Origin: Brachionus rotundiformis
Taxonomy: Eukaryota > Rotifera > Eurotatoria > Ploima > Brachionidae
Reading direction: 5' to 3'
Length of the DNA: 64,000 bases
Assembly (NCBI GenBank): GCA_016802295.1
Contig: JAESIW010000137.1
Location: 3,751,961-3,815,960, forward strand
In this document: one piece after another, positions 36,017 through 45,484 of the stretch
Layout: the number at the start of each line of letters is the position of its first letter
How positions within the stretch are numbered: the first letter of the stretch is position 1
Made by a program: the position numbers and the translations under genes
The notes under the pieces: generated by a model
Database searches by the model: none
Told to the model about the DNA's origin: nothing
What the model saw: only the letters and a program-made list of their open reading frames with translations

Positions 36017-38190
36017 AAGCTCAATTAAAATAATCTTTAATTTTTGCTTCTTTCTTTGTATCCGTTTATCAACTTAATAAAATTTTTAGAAAATGCTCTT
36101 AATTTTTTTCTTCATCTTGGCAATTAAATTAGTCACACAAGAATTTTTAGGATTGATTGATATTTTCATAATATATTAAAATTCGAAATCAAAATAAAAG
36201 TAAACTTTTAGATTTTCATAATAGATAAATTTAATTTCAAGCGTTTATTTTGTTAGAAATTCTGAAATTTGTCCTCTAAAATGATTAAAAAATAATTTAA
36301 TTTGTTCGGATTTTGGTTAGTGATTAAATTCTAATAAAATAAACATTAGGAAATTAATTTAATTTGCCAAATTAAATAAAATCGGAGCAATCTGATTAAG
36401 AATTAAAATGGTCACATAAATTTTTAAAAATAGAAATTAAATTTAAAACAAAAAAACTTATAGAATGTGAATAACTGATTCTTCAGAATTATCTCCTTTT
36501 ATTTTTTAATCTTATTAAAAACAAGGAACCCGTCAATGTTTGGAAAAGCGGTGGTTCAATTAGGTGAAGTGACAGGATCTAGTGAAGTAGGCTTGAGTCG
36601 AAGCAAAGCTTTGATGGGTGATGACAATCATTAAATTCCTTAGAATGGTACCAGGAAATCAGCAAGAGTCAAAACTCGGACTCAACATATTTAAATCAAA
36701 TCCTATGATGAATTAGCTATCTTATGAATCTTAAGAAATTATATTATTAAGATTTTTTTTAATTTTCTCTTTTTTTAAGCCAGGAAAGATGTAGTATCCT
36801 CGAGCTAATGCTTAGTTTATTGACATTTAAGGAAATATTCTAGAATGTTTTAGTTTCAGAAGTCTCATCAAATTACATCCTGGACCCATGACTCGTGTTA
36901 CATAATTTTGTCAATTTTTATAAGCCAAAGCTAACATATATAACTTTCAGTTGTAAACCATTTTTAGGGGTAGAACTTTTAAATTCAAAATAAATCTTTT
37001 AAACCAAAACCGGCTTGGCTTTGAATATTACAAAAAAAAAGTTTGATTCTATGGAAAATATCTCAAAAAGAACAATTAGAGCTTCATTCAATTGATATTA
37101 AGACGCGACACTATTTTTAGCTGTAAAAGAAAGAGTGTTGTCATGTTTTTTTTAAATTTTTTTTTTTTAAAATAAAATGAAGCACCACCTAGCATCGTAT
37201 ATATATCTTTTAACATGGCGAATGGGTTTTGATTTTTTCCAAACATATTAAATTTTTAAAAAATTGAAGTGAATCATTTGTTGTTTTTGGTCTACATTTT
37301 TTTCTACTCGATTGAATCGGGATATCCATATCAACTGAATCAAAACTACATTTTTTATTAGCTGCAGTTTTTAATAACATGATAGCACTTGTAATGATTT
37401 AACCAGTGTAAACAAGAGCAGTTACTCAATGTCCAATTATTTTCAGCATATTTTAAGTGGTGATTTGGCATAAAGATCTATGGTAAATTTATTTGCTTTT
37501 TTTAACTATTTCTTACTTAAAATAAGAAATGTAGATTTGCGTAAAAGATGCAAAAAAACAAATTTTTACGTTAAATTATGTAAACTTCAAGAATGACAAA
37601 AAAATCTCAAATTTAATTAATTTTTTTCGTTAAATTTAGAAAAATTTTAAATTTTAGTGGTTAATTTTGATAAATAAATTGACTATTTTAAAAAAGTAGA
37701 ATTATTCCAAATTTTTTATTAAAAAGTATCATTAAAATTTTATAGGCAATTAAGATTAAATTAAAAAAAATTTAAAAAAGAAAATATCGGATTTTTTGTC
37801 GAAATTTAGAAAAATAGCAAAATTTCAGATTCTTTTAGCATTCTTGAAGTTTAGATAATTCAAGTAAAAATCGGTCATTTTACTTCTTTTTACGCTAATT
37901 TACACAAAATTAATTAAAATTACTAACAAAATTTTGCCAATTTTTTAAGCTGAGATTTTGCTTATAATTTTTACACATTCCTTTTGTAATTTAAATAATA
38001 AACTAAGTGATTAAAATAAAGTTCATTCATCACATTTAAAAATCAACTTTTTCCTAAACAATAAATATTTTAATCAGTACATTTATAAGAATTAAAATGA
38101 ATTAATTAAAAACGCAATAATTTATCTAATTTATTAAAATAAAAATTATTTTAGATTTGTTCGCATTTGATTTAGTTTTAAAAATAGTTA
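36017..38190. other. Intergenic region with an inverted repeat
   Basis: AT-rich spacer between converging genes. It contains a G+C-richer unexplained block at about 36520-36700 (non-coding by eye, perhaps an old insertion) and the hairpin element at 37531-37903 listed separately. Confidence 0.5.
37531..37903. repeat. Imperfect long inverted repeat (foldback/MITE-like)
   Basis: Two arms of about 85 bp (37531-37615 and 37819-37903) are inverted copies at roughly 70-75% identity by eye. They include an exact 15-mer, TAAACTTCAAGAATG at 37581-37595 and its complement at 37839-37853, placed symmetrically 50 bp from each outer end. The spacer is about 200 bp of AT-rich DNA. No target-site duplication was found. 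It could be an old MITE or a fragment. Confidence 0.6.
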
Positions 38191-39870
38191 TTATTCTTTT
38201 TTTTCATGATCAAGCTGTTCCTGCTCCAATTTTTCTAAGCTAGATGGATGAATTTTGACAATTCTACTTGGAAACCATCCTTTTTTTGTCCAATTTTTAG
38301 AATTATCATTTTTCATTAATACTTTTTCGCCATAAAGCCAATGTCTAAATAAAATAAGACAATAAGCCTCCTATCAATCACTTTGTTTTATTTTTTTTAC
38401 TTTTGCCATCTTGTGACCATTATTTCTTCTTCTACGTAAATAGACATTCTTGGATCATCCGAAAATGGAATACAACAGCAAGTCTTGCATCCATGGCTGA
38501 TTGGAAAAAATGCTCCATTATATTCTCTAATGGCGACATAACGCACCGAATGAGCTCTTTTTTCTTCTTTTTGAGCAATTTGTTCAAGCTTGGCAACAAA
38601 TTAATTGGAAATAAGATAAAATTTAAATTTACTTACAGAAAGAGTAAAATTATCACATCCATCTACAACTTTCCATTCAAAACCATTTCCAATAGGCTTA
38701 AAATTTCCACTCCAATTAAAAACTTGTCTCATATTTTCTATTTTACCCAAATTGTACGGATACACAAACTCTTCCTCGAAGCCATTCTGCTCTCGACGAT
38801 GCTTCGCCTTCTTTACTATCCAATCCTCGATACCAGTTCTATTTCGAACAATCGACTTCATCTTTAATAATATAAAAAGATAAAAAATTTATATTTTACC
38901 AGTAGAACTCTACTTGGACAAAAAATAGCATTCCGACAGCGATTATAACCCCGAAGGCCATTCCAATCGCAAACAAACAAGCTATCATTTGATATACAGA
39001 TAAATTAACTATGAATAAGTATAAAAAATTGGATTTTTGAAATTCATTATTGCCAAATTACCTATTGGTACTTGAGTATTTCGGTAAAATATGTAATAAT
39101 TCTTAAATAGCTAGATAAAATTTTGAACCAACGTTAAATGATGTTAATTTACTCGATAAAGAGCTCGGTACAAACTAGGAGCCAAGACTACCAATGCATG
39201 AATGCATCCCAGTGGGGCTGAAAAAAGAAAATAAACAAAAGATGCATGATTAAAATGACCACAACATGTATTGATCCACTTAAATAAAAATCATACACTT
39301 CAAAATTACAGCTAGACACAAACTTACTGGACAGTGGTGATCCTATTTAAAGTATTAATCAAAACAAATACATCATAAAGTACAGACAATTAAAGAAATT
39401 TACCATTTTAAAAACACACCTATTTTAATTAGATAAAAAATTGCATCTATAAAAAAAAAGTTTTACCTTTGGCACTTTTTACAATGATGAGATCTGGGCG
39501 CTTTGAAAGAGTTGCAAATTTTACAAAATTGAAGTTTTTTTTCGTCTTCCTTATTATCCTTTAAAAGATTTTATAAATTTGAGATTTTTTTTTGGGGGTC
39601 TGTATCCCACTTACGCAAACTTACAGGTCTCCAATTGAGTGGAACAAAGCCGGGTCCGAGAAAAATGGCATTAAAGTAATTGTAAAAAATTATCAGCGGC
39701 CAGGTTAGGTAAATTATTAAATTTATTTTTCCACTTAGAGTTGTCGGTGGCCACCATTGGATTAAACACAAAAATCCAGTATATGTTATAAAACAGATTA
39801 GGAAAATTGCTATGATTGGACCAAAGTGGCACAATTGTGACAATCGACCTGACGAAGTTCCAAAGCACAT
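38191..39870 (-). CDS. ZDHHC6: ZDHHC6-type palmitoyltransferase
   Basis: ER-membrane protein S-acyltransferase. Ten exons: 39625-39870, 39467-39558, 39404-39419, 39328-39342, 39153-39278, 39062-39110, 38914-39008, 38637-38861, 38401-38588 and 38191-38344; 401 residues against 413 in human. Features: LCHFGPIIA in TM1, GPGFVPLNW, the Cys-rich domain FCKICNSFKAPRSHHCKKC, the catalytic DHHCP (about 119-123) followed by WINTCCG, the C-terminal TTxE-like region with RNRTGIEDWI, and the variant SH3-like end (WLYGEKVL, GWFPSRIV) that marks ZDHHC6. Exons 3 and 4 are only 16 and 15 nt; exon 4 codes exactly DHHCP. Open frames on the plus strand here are shadows. It is transcribed divergently from TBC1D7 with 328 bp between the start codons. 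Confidence 0.96.
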
Positions 39871-40198
39871 ACTTTTTTTAAATAAAATAAAAATTCTTTG
39901 TATATTTAACTTATAAATAAAATATTTATTTCTAAATAAACCTAACTAATGATGCCAATTTAGGAAAAAAACTAAAAATTCCGTTTATCAATAAATAAAT
40001 TTAGTAAAAATTTTGAATTTTTTTAAATTCATAATTTTTTTCCAAGCAGCATTATTTGACAATGTTTTACAGGTGTTCAAAATAATCTTGATAAAAATTT
40101 AGTCTGTTTATTGTCTATTGCAATAATTGTTCATACACATTTCAATTTTTTTATAATATTAATAAATTATATTATTTTTATTTCAATAAATTATCTAA
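39871..40198. promoter_or_regulatory. Shared promoter region of ZDHHC6 and TBC1D7
   Basis: The start codons of the two divergent genes lie 328 bp apart, so this interval must hold both 5' UTRs and probably a bidirectional promoter. No specific element is recognised in its AT-rich sequence. Confidence 0.5.
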
Positions 40199-41255
40199 AT
40201 GGACAATCAGTTGGTTTTGTACGACAAGTCGAAAAAATTTCTGTCTCTTTTTTTGTATTTGGACACAAAAAAAGTAGACAAAGACAAATTAAGAGAGCAT
40301 TTTCTGGAAAATTATTCAATTATTCCGCAAGAATTGCGTCTTAACTTGTGGAAAATCGCCTTGGGTAGAGTTAATAGCCAAAAATTTAAACATGAAATAA
40401 AATTTTAAAAGGTTTATCAAGTCCATTTCATGAGCAGAATATCTCAATAGATCAAATGTTCAAAGAGCATTATGAATACATGAAGCATATAATTGAGGAT
40501 ATTTTAAAAATTCAAACAGAAAATGACCAAAATTTAAACTACTTTATTTATCTTTTGGACAGTGATAATTTACCAATAAGCAATTACCAAGTAAAGCATG
40601 GACATTTGGCAGATAATTTTTTAAAAATTGAGCTTTTTAAAGGACTGTTTGAAAACTTCTCATTCATTTACTCTTATTTATCGACAGCTTAATGAAATAT
40701 TAGATGACCAAAATGTGTTTGATTCATACTACCTAACTGTTGAGATATTCAAGCGTCTAAGAAGTCAATTGGGGAATATGGTTTGACCTTAAATTCAAAA
40801 TTACAAGTTAAATTCACTTTTTTCTTAATTAGAAGAGACAATTTTACAACTGCTTGTCAAATGAAACATTAAATAAAAACATAATAGAAGAAATGGATGT
40901 GTCAGCTTTCTTGGAGAGTGGTTTATCTGGTTTTTTCAGCGATCTAAAAATTTACCACATGTAAAAACTAAGCTTGGAAAGAAAAATTTTTTTAATTAGT
41001 AGTTTTTAAAGAATTTGGGACAGATTGGCAATGGACGAGTACGAAATGTTGATTTTAACTCTTCTGAGTTTTTTAGAGTCGTGTAAAAAAGAGCATTTGG
41101 AGCATTTAAAAAATATTAATTATTCACAATTTGGTTCAATTCATTCAAAATTTAATTTAGACGAATACAAAATTTTGAAGCGTGCTGCAAAATATTATAA
41201 AAATTTTAATAAAAATCCACAAATATCTGATTTGATTATAAAATATTTCAGCTAA
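40199..41255 (+). CDS. TBC1D7: TBC1D7-like TSC-complex subunit
   Basis: TBC-domain protein matching TBC1D7, the third subunit of the TSC1-TSC2 complex that restrains Rheb/mTORC1. Exons 40199-40364, 40412-40590, 40643-40780, 40833-40960 and 41012-41255 give 284 residues (human 293). Matching segments: IPQELRLNLWKIALGL, the LLDSDNLP region, QLNEILDDQNVFDSYYLT, and IWDRLAMDEYEMLILTLL. The finger residues of active TBC RabGAPs (IxxDxxR and YxQ) are not apparent, as in human TBC1D7. An apparent stop at about 40692 lies in the alternative frame of exon 3: a 52-bp intron (40591-40642) restores homology. Assignment rests on a remembered alignment and is less certain than for the neighbours. Confidence 0.8.
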
Positions 41256-41754
41256 TGTTTAAAATCAATTTTAAATTATTTGTTAAATAGATCTTATAAA
41301 CTCTAGCAGGCTAAAAATAGAGTGTAACATCTAAACTAATTAATTGATTTAAATTAATTTTATTTTAATTAAAAAATATATATCTTGTAATTTTTTTCAT
41401 TTTTGTATATCCTAAATTAAAATAGTTAAGATTATTAAAACATTTTTAATTTGAAAAAATATTTCAAGTTTTTTGAGCGGAATTTAGTTCGTCATTTTGG
41501 CTCTTGTTTACAATTAATTGATTAATAATAAAATTGTTAATAAAGATTTATAGCAATATAATTTATTTGAAATAATTTGTAATCTTTTCAAAACTGTTTT
41601 TATATTAGTCTCAGGTTTGGTAAGCTTTTAATCTCATGTAAAATAAACTTAAATTTAAAAACATTTAAATACCTTTCACAGTGGAAGTTTGAGGTCGATA
41701 ATTTGAATTCACTGGTCTGAGATGGCCTCAAATGATAAACTTTGAAAAGGAATG

Positions 41755-42030
41755 AATTCAGAACCAATTAGCCAATGCATTAAGAACAAAATGCTGCAGT
41801 CGCTTGGACGTGTGCTTAGAATGAAAGGACTGCGAATACCAGATAGGGCTCTTCAATAGATACTGCAAGGGCGAAGAAAGACAGGACGACCAGCATTAAC
41901 ACAACAATCACGAATGAGCTTGCTGAAATGAAAATGATGTAGAGGGAAGCAAGAGTGAAGACAAAAGCGATGATTCTGCGGTCCGCATGGAGCGCATACA
42001 AGGATAAATACGATAATAAGCTTAAATTTA
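41755..42030 (+). pseudogene. LINE 3' fragment with GHVLRM-type tail
   Basis: A plus-strand frame reads LGRVLRMKGLRIPDRALQ, a stop, then QGRRKTGRPALT, the stereotyped C-terminal tail of many RTE/CR1-like reverse transcriptases (GHVLRM, then GRRKRGRP). Stops and frame drift show it is dead. It matches the fragment at 57.9 kb (HILRMKRIRMPKRTLH) closely enough to be the same family. Confidence 0.65.
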
Positions 42031-42147
42031 TTATCAAAACTTAAAACAAGTTTAATCATTTCTTTTTATTTATAACTTGTCTAAATTTTTTAAAGTTATT
42101 AATTCCATCAATCATGATAATAATCATAATACCATCATAACTAAAAA

Positions 42148-42362
42148 AAGTTCATAAGTCTTGTTCGACCACATCTTGAATACACTATATTGGTACTCGT
42201 AGATACTCTTGAGAGAGTACAGAGAAGAGAATCATCAAGTATTAATAATAAGATTTTGTGATATTTTGAGCTAAATGGAGAGACCAAGAATTCAAAGCTG
42301 TCAATTAGGAGGAGACGACGAACTTAATGAGTTGAGTCGGCACAGAGGACAGAACTATTAGA
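42148..42362 (+). pseudogene. Second LINE fragment with VRPHLEY motif
   Basis: The frame SLVRPHLEYT followed by ILVLVDTLERVQRRESSS matches the conserved VRPHLEY...LE+VQRRATK block of CR1-like non-LTR reverse transcriptases. It decays within about 200 bp but continues into a basic stretch like the usual RR.RGDLI segment. It differs in type from the fragment just upstream and is probably the same kind as the insertion at 54.0-54.4 kb. Confidence 0.6.
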
Positions 42363-44365
42363 AATATAAAAATCAGGAATAATAGTTTTATTCAAATATT
42401 CAAATATATAAAAAATTCGTCTTTTGACATCTAATAACAGTAGAATAAATTTTTTTTAACTTTTCAAATTCAAGCGAAACGTATCCTTTGTCCTCTTTTA
42501 CTGACACAGATACTTTGGAAAAGTTTGGTAAAGTAACAATATATTTATTGAAACAAAATATCACCAAAACAAAGCCAAAAAATCATATGAATTTATGATA
42601 TTTAAATAGTATTGTAACCACTCATCAGTCAATCAATTAAAACAACTTAGATGATTCCTTAGGAATTCAAAAAGAATCTTTACTAGTCATTTGTTCAAAC
42701 CTAAATTTGATCATTTGATTTTTTTTTTAATTTTTTTGTTTAACGAGTGTTTTATTTTGCTGTATTTTTTATTTTTTAGTAGAAAACCAAATCAAGATTA
42801 ATTATTTTATTGAACAAAGCCTTGATAATAATTTGTTAAAACGCCACTTTTTTTTTTTAAAAAAACATGCATCAAAAATGTTATCAATATATTGTTATAA
42901 TCATATTTTTACCTTATGTAATAGATAATTATTTTTTCACATGTTTCAAACGTATAAAAGTTAAATTGTTCGCATTTTAAATCTTTCTAGACTTGTTATA
43001 ATTTATTTGATTATTATATTATAAAAAAAATTATCTGGGGCTTGGCCAAATTATGTAAAAAGACAGCAATAGTAAATATTTTTTAGTGATAAATTTTTAA
43101 AAGAAAAATTTGCTTTTTAACTAAATAAAACGTGATTTATATACAAAAATATCTAAATCAATATTCAAGCTAATAAATATTTAAATAATAACTGTCTAAA
43201 AGTTATTAATTATGTTCAAATTTAATATTTTAATTATTTAATCTTATCAGTTTTTTCTTTGGTTAACTTTATTTACCCTTGATCGATTTTTTAAAATTTA
43301 TTTTGTGGAAATTTTAAAAATATAACTAAAAAATAAAAATAATATCAAAAATTGTAAATTATTAACAAAAAAGAAATATATATTTTTAAAAATTGATTAA
43401 AACCTAATAAATATTTAAAGTGGTTTCTGTTGTTTCTATGATTTCTTCAACAGGAATGACTTTGAATACCTTTTGATTAAAATTACAAAGTCAACATCCG
43501 AACAAAATAAAAAACTCAAATAAAATTTGGATTTTTGCTCCAAATTCAATTTAAATTTTTGTTTGCTTTTTGATAAGAAAAATAAGGGAAAATTTAATTT
43601 TATTTTTTTAAATATGAATTAAAATTTTCCTTCTCTTTTGCTCTTAAAATCAAGAAATCTACCAAGTAAAGGTAAACTTTGGAAACAGATCTTTTTAGCT
43701 TTTCACGGAGGTGTTTGTCAATATGCAAATTTAAATAGAAATTATATTTACTTAAAAGGTAATATTTACAGAATTTTGACATTAATAGAATATCACTGAA
43801 TAATTAACAAAATTCTAAATTTATCAGTTTTTTATTTATTTTATCTCGACAAACAGTAAATCCTAATAATTACGAATATATTTATAAGCCAAATAGCAAT
43901 TCAAATCTAAATCCAATTTTACGAGCTTCTTTAACTTTTTTGTTTATTTTTTTACATTTTTTTAAATTATAATAAAGCTTTATTTGAATTAAAATTGAAT
44001 TTTTGATTAGACTAATAGAGGACTTTGTTAAGCGATTTTTTGCTTCAAAAAAAATTACAGTACCAACATAAAACAACTACTCTATTTCTTCTAACAATTT
44101 TTTTGGTCTAAAAAATAATTATAATATTGTTTATAATAAAAACTTTAAGATAAGCAAGGTTTTATTTATTTTTATCAAAATTCCTATATTTAGTTTATAA
44201 TATTAATTTTTTTGTTCAAGGGCTAATGAGCGATAAACAGTTTTCTATCCAATTGATTATTAAAGATAAATAAAAATAAAATAAAATTGCATTTATTCTT
44301 GTTTAATTAGATAAATATTTAGTTTGAATTTAAATAGAATACTCAAGCTTTCTATGGAAGTCAAA
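42363..44365. other. AT-rich intergenic DNA
   Basis: About 2 kb without a recognisable gene or RNA. Minus-strand open frames at 43600-43782 and 43882-44076 are Lys/Leu/Phe-rich and look like chance. Confidence 0.55.
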
Positions 44366-44373
44366 AACAAAAA

Positions 44374-44914
44374 GGGTCTCCCCCAATAGGTGACCAAGCG
44401 GTCACGAAATATGTAACCAATTCAATTTCTCTCATTTGGTGACCAACAGTGGTCACGTATATTTGACCATGGAAATAGGTGACCAATATTTTGAAGACAA
44501 CGATCACGTAATGAGTACATAGGTCACCAAACGAATATCAAGGGTCACATGAATTTAATAAAATATTATTACAAAATTTAAGAAAACATAAAAATTAATT
44601 TTTTTTATTTTATTTAAACATTGAAAATACATTTTTATAAACATTGATTTGCTTCGATTTTCATAATAAATTTAATTAAAAAAATTTTTTTTTTTTTTTT
44701 AAATTTAAGTGGTCACGAAATGATGTCGATGGTCACATAATTAGTCACATAAACTACATGTTGGTCACCTAAATAATTTAATTTTAAAATTTATTTAAAT
44801 ATTGGTCACCTATTTCCATGGTCAAATATACGTGACCACTGTTGGTCACCAAATGAGAGAAATTGAATTGGTCACATATTTCGTGACCGCTTGGTCACCT
44901 ATTGAGGGAGACCC
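44374..44914. mobile_element. Young TIR DNA transposon packed with GGTCAC motifs
   Basis: A 541-bp element has terminal inverted repeats of about 118 bp that differ at only about two positions; both begin GGGTCTCCC. It is flanked by AACAAAAA on both sides (44366-44373 and 44915-44922), an 8-bp target duplication. GGTCAC or its complement GTGACC occurs sixteen times inside, mostly as TGGTCAC or GGTGACC, with extra near-copies. There is no long coding frame; the open frame from 44802 into flanking DNA is incidental. The near-identical arms imply a recent insertion. Superfamily not certain; the 8-bp duplication and GGG ends are shared with the element at 18.3 kb. Confidence 0.9.
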
Positions 44915-45248
44915 AACAAAAATGAAATTGGAGATAACTAAATTAATTGAAATTATTCTTTTTCTGATAAATTCTCGTAAAAGAAGGATGAAAACATTAT
45001 TAATATCTAAAAATAATTAATTTTTAAAAATTTTATTAACTTTAAATTACAGTTTGTCTCCAAGTTAAAAAATAACCAAACAATCAAAATAAAAAAAAAA
45101 CACTTATTAACATTTTGAAAAATGATCAAAACAAATCTGCCATGCCAAATAGACATCAAATTTGGAAAAATATTTTAAAAATTTATATATGGAATATTTT
45201 TTGTTTTCAAATAAATATCTTTTTTAAACACTGAAAAATTTTTTTATA

Positions 45249-45272
45249 TTTATATATATATATATATATATT
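45249..45272. repeat. (TA)n microsatellite
   Basis: An uninterrupted run of alternating T and A of about 22 bp in the 3' flank of the nuclear-receptor gene. Confidence 0.8.
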
Positions 45273-45484
45273 AAAGAAAAAATTTTTACTTTCCTCATAG
45301 ACTAAATAATCTGGAATAAAAAAAGTCCTAAGCCTCTTGTTGAATTTACGTTCTCGTAAATAGATAAAAATTAGACCAAATTTAAATATAAACGCCTCTA
45401 GTTTTCAGAATTATATAGAAACATATATAAACACCAGAATACAGCAATTTGAGCAATAGAAAAGATAAAAAAAGGAACAAAAAT

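Noticed and set aside
36520..36700. G+C-richer patch as a coding exon or LINE piece
   Set aside because: Frames are broken on both strands and no known motif appears; left as unexplained non-coding DNA.
38403..38867. 154-codon plus-strand open frame
   Set aside because: It is the reverse of ZDHHC6 exons 8 and 9, which align with the known family.
40591..40692. Frameshift or truncation of TBC1D7
   Set aside because: A 52-bp intron (40591-40642) restores an unbroken frame with the expected downstream TBC sequence.
44802..45020. 72-codon open frame starting in the TIR element
   Set aside because: It lies over the right inverted repeat and runs into unrelated flank; the left repeat shows the same sequence is non-coding.
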